Assembly (NCBI GenBank): GCA_004102645.1
Contig: CP034928.1
Span: 1,612,001-1,676,000 of the forward strand
Direction of reading: 5' to 3'
Source: Candidatus Bipolaricaulis sibiricus
Lineage (GTDB): Bacteria > Bipolaricaulota > Bipolaricaulia > Bipolaricaulales > Bipolaricaulaceae
DNA: 64,000 nucleotides
This document shows positions 1 to 8,004 of this stretch, piece by piece. The translations under genes were made by a program, and so were the position numbers. The notes below the pieces were generated by a model. The model was not told the DNA's origin and did not search any database. It saw nothing but the letters and a program-made list of their open reading frames with translations. How positions within the stretch are numbered: the first letter of the stretch is position 1; each line of letters begins with the position of its first letter.

Positions 1-99
1 CTTTTCCGTCCGTTCTCCGTACTGGTGTCTTGCCGGCGGAGCGGAGGTGCCAAGACCGATGACGTTCGGGATTCGAGAGTGAACGAGGGCGGTTCCGGC

Positions 100-122
100 T
101 ATGATGGCCACCGAGGTGGCCA
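100..122 (+). promoter_or_regulatory. Likely promoter -10 and palindromic operator of the antitoxin gene
   Basis: TATGAT at 100-105 resembles a -10 element. It runs into a perfect inverted repeat at 105-122 with arms TGGCCACC and GGTGGCCA and a 2-base spacer. The right arm also supplies AGGTGG, a Shine-Dalgarno-like site 5 bases before the ATG at 125. A palindrome over the promoter and RBS fits autorepression by a Phd-type antitoxin, but the binding itself is inferred. Confidence 0.45.
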
Positions 123-124
123 CC

Positions 125-388
125 ATGCGCATTGTGGGATTGAAGGAACTGGGGGATCACGCGTCGAAGCTCCTTACGAGTCGAGATCACGTCCTCGTCA
201 TGCGTCGCGACAAGGTCGCGGGCGTATTCCTCCCCCTGGACGGAGACGGCCTCGCGCTCGAGCTCGGCGGGCGGGTCCATCTCGGGCTCGCAGCCAGGAT
301 CGGGAGAGACAGACGGGCAAGAGGTATCGCAGAACGGGACGCCCCCGATGACCTCGAAGCTTCCCGCAGGGCTCGCCTTCGACGGTAG
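125..388 (+). CDS. Type II antitoxin, Phd/YefM (prevent-host-death) family
   Basis: An 87-residue protein. Its N-terminus, MRIVGLKELGDHASKLL, matches the Phd/YefM N-terminal domain (short strand, then a helix containing LKE-L). It continues with VLVMRRDKVAGVFLPLD, the usual strand pair of this family. Such proteins dimerise, bind an operator upstream of their own gene and neutralise a cognate toxin through an unstructured C-terminus; here the tail from about residue 60 is Arg-rich. I chose the ATG at 125, not the ATG codons at 101 and 104, because AGGTGG lies 5 bases upstream and the family begins at this point. No PIN, Doc or RelE toxin follows. The next gene is a GNAT acetyltransferase 43 bases downstream, so this is either an orphan antitoxin or an unusual pair. 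Confidence 0.7.
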   Translation: MRIVGLKELGDHASKLLTSRDHVLVMRRDKVAGVFLPLDGDGLALELGGRVHLGLAARIGRDRRARGIAERDAPDDLEASRRARLRR

Positions 389-431
389 CGTCATCCTCTC
401 CGCCACCGTTGGAGGCGGAGAAACCGATATC

Positions 432-878
432 ATGAACACCCGCCATCCCATGGACATCCGAGACCTTTCGGTGGACGACTGCGACGAGCTGATCCGCTTG
501 TGGAAGGAGGCGGGGCTTCCGTTCCGCCCCCAAGGCCGGGACAGCCGGGAGGCGATCGCCCGCCAGATGGAGGGAGGGACGGCGATCTACCTCGGAGCGG
601 AACAGGACGGACAGCTTATCGGCGCGGTCCTGGGGACGCACGACGGCCGCAAGGGCTGGATCAACCGGCTCGCCGTCCACCCTGCCCACCGCCGCCGGGG
701 GATCGGACGAGCGCTCGTCGGCGCCGTGGAGGAGCGCCTCCACGGGATGGGAATCGAGATCATCGCCGCACTCATCGAGGACTGGAACGAGGACTCGATG
801 GCGTTCTTCGCCCGCCTGGGGTACGTCGCCCACCGGGACATCATCTACCACTCGAAGCGCCGCTCCCCGGAAACGTAG
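432..878 (+). CDS. GNAT family N-acetyltransferase
   Basis: A 148-residue acetyltransferase of the GNAT fold, which transfers acetyl from acetyl-CoA to an amine; the substrate is unknown. The family signature is clear: a beta4 stretch around INRLAVHPAHRRRGIGRALV, where RRRGIG is the Arg/Gln-x-x-Gly-x-Gly/Ala pyrophosphate-binding loop, then a second conserved block, NEDSMAFFARLGY, near the C-terminus. I chose the ATG at 432, preceded by GGAGGCGGAG at 411-420; an ATG at 450 (MDIRDL) is an alternative that starts exactly at the domain. It lies directly downstream of a Phd-type antitoxin gene. GNAT toxins that acetylate aminoacyl-tRNA are known but are normally paired with ribbon-helix-helix antitoxins, so a toxin role here is only a possibility. 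Confidence 0.85.
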   Translation: MNTRHPMDIRDLSVDDCDELIRLWKEAGLPFRPQGRDSREAIARQMEGGTAIYLGAEQDGQLIGAVLGTHDGRKGWINRLAVHPAHRRRGIGRALVGAVEERLHGMGIEIIAALIEDWNEDSMAFFARLGYVAHRDIIYHSKRRSPET

Positions 879-914
879 GGCGTCCTCCACCGGCTCGGAG
901 GCGCCTTCCCCCCG

Positions 915-2618
915 CTACTTCACAGAGCTGAGGCGCCCCTTGACGAGGTTGGCGAGGATCACGAGGCTCGCCGAGAGGCCGATCATCAGGATCCCGAGCG
1001 CGGAAACCTTCCCCCACAGCCCATCGTAGGCGTAGCGCATGATCTGCACTGACAGAACCTCACTCCCAGGACGGGCGAGCACTGCGGAGACGCTCAGCTC
1101 GCGCACGAACATCGCCGCCATCAACACCCACGCCGAGAGGACGCCCGGAGCGATAAGGGGCACGGTGATCCGGCGGAGCGTGCCGAGGAAGCTGGCGCCG
1201 CAGACCCGGGACGAGTCCTCGAGGTCGTGGTGGACCTGGATGAAGGCGCTGGTGAGGGGGCGGACGCCGTACGGGAGGTAGGTCCCGATGTAGGCGACCA
1301 GCAGCGCCCATAGGGTGGCGTAGATCGGCGTGCGGATCAGGAACCACATGAACCCTACCCCAATGATGAGGCCGGGAAAGGAGAACGACAGGAACACGAG
1401 CGAGTCGAGGAGGCTCGTGGCGCGGCTCTTGATCTTGACCAGGACGTAGGCGATGAACACCGACAGGAGCACGCCGAGCGTTGCCCCGCCCACGGCGAGG
1501 AGCGCCGTGTTCCCGATCGAGCGGAGGGCGATCCGGTCCTGGACGACGGCCCGCCAGTTGGCAAGCGAAAACAGGGTCAGGGCACGGCTGCCGGGCATCA
1601 CCGTGTAGGGCAGGAACGACATGTACCCGAGCGTCAGCGCGGGGATCACGATGAGCACGCAGAACAGCACCAACACGATCCCGAAGAACGCGTACCTCAG
1701 CCGGCCGAGGTCCACCACGGTGGGGCGGAACCCCTTGCCCGTGACGGTAACGAACCGCTCGCTCGCCGAGGTGAGGTAGCGGTAGAGGAGGATCAGGGAG
1801 ATCGCCGAGACGAGGACGATCACCCCCAGCGCCGCCGCGCGGCCATAGTCGGGCGACCACCCCACGGAGATCACGCGGTAGACGTAGGTCGTGAGCACTT
1901 GGATGCGGCCGGGGATGCCGATCATCTGGGGAACGGCGAACGCAGCCAGGCTACGGATCACGGCGAGCATGAACGCTGCGAGAATCGCTGGCCGGAGCAT
2001 TGGCAGCGTGATCTTCGTCAGGGTCCGCACATTCGATGCACCGCTCACCCGCGACGCCTCCTCGAGGCTGATGTCAAACGAGTACAGCGCGGGAGAGATC
2101 ACCATAAACGTCACAGGGAGATCGAGCAGGCCCTCGAGGAAGATCATCCCCCCGAGGGAGTAAATGTTAAGGGGCCCCCAGCTCGTCCCGAGGATGCCCC
2201 GCAGCCACTGGTTGAGGATCCCGTTCGTGGGGTTGAGGAGGATGATCCACGCCGCGGCGAACAGGACGTGGGGGAACATCATCGGAATGAGCGGCAGAAT
2301 GCTGAACGCGCGCTTGAGGGGGATGTTCGTGCGGACGCTCAAGTACGCCAAGAACGTTCCCAGCGCGGTCGAAAACAAAGCCGAGCCGAAGGTGAAGATC
2401 AGCGTATTGAGGAGCACCCGGGGAAGCGAGGGATCGGAGTAGGCGGCGATGTACTTGTCGAGCGTGAACGTCCCCAGCGCGCCCAGCCCGCGGGAGAAGC
2501 TCCCCAGGAGGAGCATCACGACCGGGCCGACGGTGAGGGAGGCCACGACCAGGATGAGCACCGCGACGAACATGGCCCGCGGCGGAACGGCGCCCCGCAG
2601 CCAACCGTGCGCGGTCAT
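915..2618 (-). CDS. ABC importer permease, two fused FbpB-like domains
   Basis: A 567-residue inner-membrane protein with about 12 hydrophobic segments in two homologous halves. Each half carries the cytoplasmic EAA loop that contacts the ATPase: EEASRVSGAS in the first half (about residue 200) and EDSSRVCGAS in the second (about residue 475). This duplicated layout is typical of permeases for ferric iron, and of related thiamine, spermidine or phosphonate importers. The ATG at 2618 was chosen because it overlaps the stop of the upstream ATPase gene as ATGA; a longer version from 2645 would overlap the ATPase by 31 bases. Last gene of the binding protein-ATPase-permease operon. The substrate is most likely Fe(III) from overall type, but is not proven. 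Confidence 0.9.
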   Translation of the reverse strand: MTAHGWLRGAVPPRAMFVAVLILVVASLTVGPVVMLLLGSFSRGLGALGTFTLDKYIAAYSDPSLPRVLLNTLIFTFGSALFSTALGTFLAYLSVRTNIPLKRAFSILPLIPMMFPHVLFAAAWIILLNPTNGILNQWLRGILGTSWGPLNIYSLGGMIFLEGLLDLPVTFMVISPALYSFDISLEEASRVSGASNVRTLTKITLPMLRPAILAAFMLAVIRSLAAFAVPQMIGIPGRIQVLTTYVYRVISVGWSPDYGRAAALGVIVLVSAISLILLYRYLTSASERFVTVTGKGFRPTVVDLGRLRYAFFGIVLVLFCVLIVIPALTLGYMSFLPYTVMPGSRALTLFSLANWRAVVQDRIALRSIGNTALLAVGGATLGVLLSVFIAYVLVKIKSRATSLLDSLVFLSFSFPGLIIGVGFMWFLIRTPIYATLWALLVAYIGTYLPYGVRPLTSAFIQVHHDLEDSSRVCGASFLGTLRRITVPLIAPGVLSAWVLMAAMFVRELSVSAVLARPGSEVLSVQIMRYAYDGLWGKVSALGILMIGLSASLVILANLVKGRLSSVK

Positions 2619-3718
2619 GACTGCGGCCGAAGCACGCGGCACCACTCGGGGCGTACTCGGAACCGAACTTCGTCCCCTTCGGTCACGCGATCGGCCAAGC
2701 CCAGCTTCGCCAGCAGCTCGACCCCATTCACCTCCACCCGCACCTCGTAGGCCTCGCCCGTGAACAAGGCCGCCTTGACCCGGCCGTCGAACTCGTTCAT
2801 CTCACCGGGGAGTCCAGGCTGAACACGCTCCACCGACTCGGTGCGGAAGTACATGGTGGCTTGCCCATGCGGGGGAAGGTCTGGGGGCGCTGCGGCCTTC
2901 ATCCGTCCGAGGGGCGTGTCGACGAGGGCGAGTCCGTCGCCCACGTAGGAGACCACCGTCGCCTGAACAAAGTTCGCCCGCCCGATGAAGTCGACCACGA
3001 ACGGGTTGTCGGACTGGAAGTAGAGCTCCGTCGGTGTGCCCCGCTCCACGATCGCCCCACGGTGCATGACCGCGACCTCGTCCGAGATGGCCAGAGCCTC
3101 CACCCGGTCGTGGGTGACGTAGATCGAGGAAAGGCCGAGCGAGGTGATGAACGCCCGCAGCTCCTGGCGTGTGCTCTCGCGCAGTTTGGCATCGAGGTTG
3201 CTCAAGGGCTCGTCGAACAGGATGACCTTGGGTTCAGCCACCAACGCCCGCGCCAACGCGACGCGCTGCTGTTGGCCCCCGCTGAGCTTGGTGGCCGGGC
3301 GGTTCTCGAGGCCCCCCAGTTGCACCATGTCCAGTACGGCCTTCACCCGCCGCGTGACCTCGTGACGGGGAACCTTGCGGAGGCGAAGCGGGTACGCCAC
3401 GTTGTCGAACACGGTCATGTGGGGCCAGATGGCATAGGACTGAAACACCATGCCCAATCCACGGCGTTCGGGCGGGAAGGCGATGCCGCGGGCCTTCGAC
3501 CAAACGACGTCGTCTCCCACCTTGATCTCTCCGGAGTCCGGGTTCTCCAAACCGGCAATCGACCGGAGAAGGGTGGTCTTCCCGCACCCCGACGGGCCCA
3601 ACAGCGTGAGGATCTTGCGCGGGGGGGTGATCAGCGAGACCCGATCGAGGGCCTTGACCTCCTCATGCTTCGATCGAAACGTCTTCGTGAGCTCGGCGAC
3701 GGATACCTGCACATCCAC
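2615..3718 (-). CDS. ABC importer ATP-binding protein, FbpC/PotA type
   Basis: A 367-residue ATPase that powers the neighbouring permease. In order: Walker A GPSGCGKTT near residue 40, Q-loop, signature LSGGQQQRVALARAL near 135-150, Walker B VILFDEPLSNLD, and the switch His in YVTHD. The C-terminal third (about 240-367) is the TOBE-like extension seen in ferric-iron, polyamine and sugar importers (CUT1/FbpC/PotA class). The start is a GTG at 3718 with a weak AAGGA upstream. It is separated from the binding-protein gene by 66 bases containing a strong hairpin and overlaps the permease by 4 bases. Regulation is not evident apart from that hairpin. Confidence 0.9.
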   Translation of the reverse strand: MDVQVSVAELTKTFRSKHEEVKALDRVSLITPPRKILTLLGPSGCGKTTLLRSIAGLENPDSGEIKVGDDVVWSKARGIAFPPERRGLGMVFQSYAIWPHMTVFDNVAYPLRLRKVPRHEVTRRVKAVLDMVQLGGLENRPATKLSGGQQQRVALARALVAEPKVILFDEPLSNLDAKLRESTRQELRAFITSLGLSSIYVTHDRVEALAISDEVAVMHRGAIVERGTPTELYFQSDNPFVVDFIGRANFVQATVVSYVGDGLALVDTPLGRMKAAAPPDLPPHGQATMYFRTESVERVQPGLPGEMNEFDGRVKAALFTGEAYEVRVEVNGVELLAKLGLADRVTEGDEVRFRVRPEWCRVLRPQS

Positions 3719-3740
3719 GTCCTTTGCCCCGATGGGCCGC

Positions 3741-3774
3741 GAGGTGGCCTGCCGTAGAGCCGGCAGGCCACCTC
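3741..3774 (-). promoter_or_regulatory. Strong intercistronic stem-loop between binding protein and ATPase genes
   Basis: A perfect 14-bp inverted repeat, GAGGTGGCCTGCCG / CGGCAGGCCACCTC, with a 6-base loop. It lies between the stop of the binding-protein gene (3785) and the GTG of the ATPase gene (3718). No T-run follows on the minus strand, so it is not a classic terminator. In binding-protein operons such hairpins commonly stabilise the upstream message or attenuate read-through so that the binding protein is made in excess; that role is inferred here. Confidence 0.6.
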
Positions 3775-3784
3775 AGTAGACCAC

Positions 3785-4788
3785 CTACCTGAAGATGCCG
3801 GCGAAGAACTGGCTCCAGTACTGGATCTCTTCGTCGGAGAGATCGCGGATGGGCCGCACCACGGTCTGGTCGATCCCAGGAACCGGCGGGTAGATCCCCT
3901 CGTAGAGGACGTATTCCCCGACCTTGTCGGCCAGAAGCTTCATCGAAACGTCGGACAGCCAGAAGTCGATGAACAGCTTGGCCGCCTCGGGGTGACGGGG
4001 GTTCTTCACGATGGCGATCGCCCGAGGCGATCCGAACAGCCCTTCCGTCACGTTCGCCCACCCCAACGGAGCCGGGGCCTTGGTGATGATGTACTTCGGC
4101 ATCGAGATCCCGAGCACCCGCTCGCCACGGGCAATCGGATCCGGCGTGGGCCCGAACGACGCCACGTACAACGGGCGGTTCGCCGCGATCCCCCGCAGCC
4201 ACTGCACCCAGGAAGCCTCGCTGTCGAACACCTCTTCCTTGAGGGCAACAAGCCACGAGATCGTGGTAGCGTGTACCGTGGGATCGGGCATCAGGAGCTT
4301 GTCGCGCCACTTCGGGTCGGCAAGCTCGAGGTAGGACGTCGGAACCTGGTCAGCAGCGAGGAGCTCCGTGTTGTAGAGAATGCACACGTACTCGATGCCG
4401 AACAGCTGGATCACTCCGTCCTCATCGAGGGCCCAGTCAGGGTACAACGCGGCGTTGGAGACACGTAGGAACCCAACACACCCTGCTCCTTGAGGATCTG
4501 AAGGATGGGGAGTGGCCCCTGGACAACGTCCGCGAGAAGTTTGCCGGCCTGGAACTCCGTGAGCACAGTAGGTACGAACTTGTCCGTGGCCACCCGCACG
4601 TACTCCGCGTTGAACCCGTAGGTGCTCGCGAATTCTGCCAGAATCGGCTCGATCGCGGTGATGTTGGCGTAGAACGTGACCTTGCCCTCGGCCTTTGCCG
4701 TGTCCACGTCGGCTTGGCCCCACACAGCAAACGCAGCAAACGCCAGACAGACCGCAGCGGTAAACAAACGGGACCGGACTCGCTTCAC
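3785..4788 (-). pseudogene. Frameshifted ABC importer extracellular solute-binding protein
   Basis: An Fe(III)/polyamine-type periplasmic or lipid-anchored binding protein split over two frames. The N-terminal part (4788 down to about 4460) has a signal peptide, RLFTAAVCLAFAAFAVWGQA, then a typical first strand, KAEGKVTFYANIT. The C-terminal part continues in another frame from about 4455 to the stop at 3785 (GIEYVCILYNTEL, LELADPKWRDKLLMPDP and KNPRHPEAAKLFIDFWLS are family hallmarks). The break is at TCTCC near 4457-4460; restoring one base (for example a third C) would read YVSPNAALYPDW through the junction. Start: GTG at 4788 with GGAGGTGG upstream. It overlaps the stop of the preceding gene as GTGA. 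This may be a true mutation or a sequencing/assembly error, since the rest of the operon is intact. Confidence 0.75.
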
Positions 4789-5337
4789 TCGATACCACCT
4801 CCGGTCTGAATGTAGCTTGGGTGTGGGGCTTCCTCAACACGGACACCAGACGGGGAGCGGCCGAACCGTCCGTCGCCGGCCCAGCCCTCCCGGGTTTCAG
4901 GATGCATCCAGCACATCTCGACTCTGGTCAGGAGATCGACCTCCTCGGTCTCCACCGCGAGCGTGCAGTGAACCACGATGCTCCCCGGGGGTGTACAGCG
5001 GGTCGCACGAGAGCCCGCAGGCACGGACGAGCGCGACGTGGGCCCCGTGGGCCCGCACCTGGTCAGGGGAGGGGACGGCGGGAGAGTACGGCGTGGGCTT
5101 CTCTCTGCGGGACGCGCCGAACGGAATGGGCCCCGGGCCCGAATCGGTCACCTCGAAGACGTCGACGAGGGTCGCGAGCACCGCGCGGTCCCCGTCTGTG
5201 AACAGGGAGAACGCGACGTACGGGGAAAGGCCGAGCTGGTCCGAGTCATTGCCCACCCGAGCCTCCTCCAGGACCCGCCACAGGTCGCAGGTCCTCGCGC
5301 CCGTCCGTGCGTCAAGCGTCAGTCCGATTCCGAACAT
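4785..5337 (-). pseudogene. Frameshifted 2'-5' RNA ligase-like (2H phosphoesterase) protein
   Basis: The reading frame from the ATG at 5337 gives MFGIGLTLDARTGARTCDLW and then LGLSPYVAFSLF, matching the start and first core motif of the LigT/2H phosphoesterase family. It shifts frame at a GGGG run near 4986-4989: removing one G restores YTPG-SIVVHCTLAVETEE, where HCT is the second H-x-T motif. The first motif reads Y-x-A where H-x-T/S is expected, so a catalytic His appears lost even before the shift. The C-terminal tail after HCTLAV is short and not convincingly family-like. The start lies inside the end of ribD, and the TGA overlaps the GTG of the binding-protein gene. Decay, or an indel error, is likely; a functional product from this reading is doubtful. 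Confidence 0.6.
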
Positions 5338-6443
5338 AGCGTGTCGTGGACTGGGTAGCCGGTGACGAGGAGGTCCTCCCCCACGTGCTCGACGACGAGG
5401 TCGCGAACCCGGATCGCCTGAGCGGGATCCTCCACGCCCTCTCCACCCACGGAAGGGGCGGCCTCCCGCCCGCCGAGGACCAGTGGCGCGTAGAAGAACG
5501 CAACCTTGTGGACGAGCCCCCTGGACAGGAACGACCACGCCACCTCAGACCCCCCCTCGACGAGGAGGGAGTCGGTCTCCTCCCCCAACCGGCACAGGAG
5601 CGCGGCGAGGTCCACCCGGCCTCCCGCCCCCGGAAGCCGCCACACCTCGGCTCCTCGGTCCTGCAGCGCAGCTTCGATCTCCACGGGCATCCGGTCGGTG
5701 GTGGCGACGACGGTCCTCGCCTCGGGGGATAGAACCCTCGCCCGAAGGGGGATCCGGCCCGCGGAGTCGAGGACCACCCGCAACGGCTGTCGTCCGTCGG
5801 CCTCGCGCACGGTGAGGGAAGGATCGTCGGCAAGCACGGTTCCCACGCCGACGAGAATCGCCCCATACCGGGCGCGGAGGGAGTGGACGAGCCGCCGGGA
5901 GGCAGGCCCGGTGATCCAGCGCGACTTCCCGGTCCGGGTGGCGATCTTCCCATCGAGGCTCAGCGCGAGCTTGAGGACGACGAACGGGGTGCGGTGGACG
6001 ATCCAGTGGAAGAAGACCTCGTTCAGCCGCCGGGCGTCCTCGGCAAGCACCCCCTCCACCACCTCGACCCCCGCGTCCCGCAGTTGGGCCAGGCCGCGGC
6101 CGTTCACGCACGGGTTGGGATCGGCCGCGGCCACGATCACCCGCCGAACCCCGGCCCGAAGAATCGCGTCGGCGCACGGTGGCGTCTTCTTGCCCGGGAA
6201 CGCGACGCACGGCTCGAGGGTGAGGTAGAGGTCAGCGCCCCGCGCCCGCTCCCCCGCCTCGAGGAGGGCCACCGCCTCAGCGTGGGGCCCCCCGCACACG
6301 GCGTGGTAACCCTCGGCCACCACAACGCCGTCCTTCACGACGACCGCACCGACGAGCGGGTTGGGGCGGGTCCACCCTGCCCCGCAGCGAGCGAGCTCAA
6401 GGGCCCGCCTCATGAACGCTTCGTGCGTCCCGCTTTCGTCCAT
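5319..6443 (-). CDS. ribD: Riboflavin biosynthesis bifunctional deaminase/reductase RibD
   Basis: A 374-residue cytosolic enzyme for two steps of riboflavin synthesis: deamination of the pyrimidine product of GTP cyclohydrolase II, then NADPH-dependent reduction of the ribose. The N-terminal deaminase domain (about 1-150) shows the zinc site in GGPHAEAVAL (His-Ala-Glu) and TLEPC...PPCADAI. The reductase domain (about 155-370) starts at VVLKLALSLDGKIATRTGKS, diagnostic for RibD-C. Full length for the family. The ATG at 6443 gives MDESGTHEAFMRRALELA and overlaps rpe by 34 bases; an internal ATG at 6413 would give an exact ATGA overlap with the rpe stop. No other rib genes are in the window. Confidence 0.95.
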   Translation of the reverse strand: MDESGTHEAFMRRALELARCGAGWTRPNPLVGAVVVKDGVVVAEGYHAVCGGPHAEAVALLEAGERARGADLYLTLEPCVAFPGKKTPPCADAILRAGVRRVIVAAADPNPCVNGRGLAQLRDAGVEVVEGVLAEDARRLNEVFFHWIVHRTPFVVLKLALSLDGKIATRTGKSRWITGPASRRLVHSLRARYGAILVGVGTVLADDPSLTVREADGRQPLRVVLDSAGRIPLRARVLSPEARTVVATTDRMPVEIEAALQDRGAEVWRLPGAGGRVDLAALLCRLGEETDSLLVEGGSEVAWSFLSRGLVHKVAFFYAPLVLGGREAAPSVGGEGVEDPAQAIRVRDLVVEHVGEDLLVTGYPVHDTLCSESD

Positions 6444-7066
6444 AGTTCGAGCGCCGCCGCGGCAGGATCACCGTTCCCGAAGATCGACGACCCGGCGACG
6501 ATCACGTCCGCTCCCGCCTCGACCACGCCTCGGACGTTCGCCGGGCTAATCCCCCCGTCCACCGCGATCTCCACGGGCCGAGTCCCGATCTCTCGGCGCA
6601 GGGCCCGGATCCGTTCCAAGGCCTCGGGGAGGAAGGCCTGCCCCCCGAACCCCGGCTCGACGCTCATCACGAGGACGAGGTCCACCCGGTCGAGGAACGG
6701 AAACACCTTCTCGAGGGGAGTCCCGGGCCGGAACGAGATCCCGGCCTTGCACCCCAGCGCTCGGATCGCGCGCAGCGCCTCCTCCACAGGATCCGCAGCC
6801 TCGACGTGGACGGTGATCGAGTCCTCGGGCCCGACCCGGAACACAGGCGCGTAGCGGACGGGTCGCTCGATCATGAGGTGGATCGCGAACGGAAGGCGCG
6901 TGTAGGGGCGGAGGGCGTTCGCAACCGGCGGACCGAACGTGAGGTTGGGAACGAAATGCCCATCCATCACGTCCAGATGAAGGAGGTCCACCATTGCCTC
7001 CACCCGCTGCACGTCGCGGGCGAGGTGAGCGAAATCCGCGGACAGGATCGACGCGGCGAGCTTCAC
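6410..7066 (-). CDS. rpe: Ribulose-phosphate 3-epimerase
   Basis: A 218-residue TIM-barrel enzyme interconverting ribulose 5-phosphate and xylulose 5-phosphate in the pentose phosphate pathway. Family motifs are present: the N-terminus MKLAASILSADFAHL, LHLDVMDGHFVPNLTFGP (metal-binding His and catalytic Asp), VMSVEPGFGGQAF, and the phosphate loop VDGGISPANV with GADVIVAGSSIFG. The start is a GTG at 7066. It is followed immediately by ribD in the same direction with overlapping ends, which makes sense because pentose phosphates feed riboflavin synthesis. The 218 bases upstream (7067-7284) hold nothing I recognise. Confidence 0.97.
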   Translation of the reverse strand: MKLAASILSADFAHLARDVQRVEAMVDLLHLDVMDGHFVPNLTFGPPVANALRPYTRLPFAIHLMIERPVRYAPVFRVGPEDSITVHVEAADPVEEALRAIRALGCKAGISFRPGTPLEKVFPFLDRVDLVLVMSVEPGFGGQAFLPEALERIRALRREIGTRPVEIAVDGGISPANVRGVVEAGADVIVAGSSIFGNGDPAAAALELWTKAGRTKRS

Positions 7067-7284
7067 GGCCTACCCGTCACCCCGCCCCTCACCCCGACCT
7101 CTGTCGCGTCGAGGAGAAGGAGCAGAGGCACAACGCCTCCCGTTCCGAGGCGAGGGAGAGCACGCGGGCCGGGTCCCCCAACGGGGATGCGGAGCGCGGC
7201 TCGCGCCCGCTCGATCGATCCAGCAACTCGCCTCTTCGGTTCTCCGGTCTCGGCACACCCGGCAGTGAGACAGCACGGGCTCCG

Positions 7285-7965
7285 CTACCGGCGGCGGTTG
7301 GCGACCATGAGCATGGACAAAAGCTGCAGCGCCGCCATCGCCGCCGCGGCAACGTAGGTCAGGGCGGCCGCGCTCAGTACCTGCCGCACGCCGCCTAGCT
7401 CCTCCCGGGTCACGATCCCACCCGAGCTCAACGCCGCCACAGCCCGCCGCGAGGCGTTGAACTCCACCGGTAGGGTCACAAGGGTGAAGAACACCGCCGC
7501 AGCGAACAGGAGGATCCCCACGTTGATCAGCACGTCCGACTGGAAGAACAACCCGACGAAGAACAGCGGGAACGCAAGCTGGCTCCCAAAGCTCGCCACG
7601 GGAACAATCGTCGAGCGCAGTGCGAGGGGCGCGTAGCCGTGGGCGTGTTGGATCGCGTGCCCAGCCTCGTGGGCCGCCACCCCGACCGCAGCCACGGAGT
7701 TCGACCCCGGCGCAGACAGGCGAAGTGCCTTCCGGCGGGGATCGTAGTGGTCGCCGAGCGGCCGATCGGTGCGCTCGATCGCGACCCCGCTGACCCCAGC
7801 TTCCCGCAGAATCACCGCTGCCGCTTGTTCGGCAGTGACGCGCTTCTGAATGGGTACATGCAGGTACTTGGCGTACGTGCTCCGCACCTTGTACTGGGCG
7901 TAGATCGCCAGGATCAGCGCCGGCAGAAGCACGATCAGTGTTTCGGGGTAGAACAGCCAAAACAT
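7285..7965 (-). CDS. YugP-like zinc membrane metallopeptidase
   Basis: A 226-residue membrane protein of the neutral zinc metallopeptidase family typified by Bacillus YugP. An N-terminal transmembrane segment (ETLIVLLPALILAIYAQY) precedes a cytoplasmic stretch. AVGVAAHEAGHAIQHA holds the HExxH-type zinc site (HEAGH) at about residues 111-115. Further transmembrane segments follow (around 133-153, 158-175 and 205-222). Family length is about 225 residues. I chose the ATG at 7965, which has AAGGAGGT six bases upstream; the GTG at 7971 sits almost on top of that site. Substrates of the family are not well defined. It stands alone between rpe and the RNase P RNA gene. Confidence 0.88.
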   Translation of the reverse strand: MFWLFYPETLIVLLPALILAIYAQYKVRSTYAKYLHVPIQKRVTAEQAAAVILREAGVSGVAIERTDRPLGDHYDPRRKALRLSAPGSNSVAAVGVAAHEAGHAIQHAHGYAPLALRSTIVPVASFGSQLAFPLFFVGLFFQSDVLINVGILLFAAAVFFTLVTLPVEFNASRRAVAALSSGGIVTREELGGVRQVLSAAALTYVAAAAMAALQLLSMLMVANRRR

Positions 7966-8004
7966 CCGCACACCTCCTTGAAGACCTTGTGATTGTAGCC
8001 TGGG

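Noticed and set aside
7067-7284. Possible small gene or structured RNA between rpe and the YugP-like gene
   Set aside because: No frame has convincing composition or a ribosome site, and I could not match it to SRP RNA, 6S RNA or a riboswitch.
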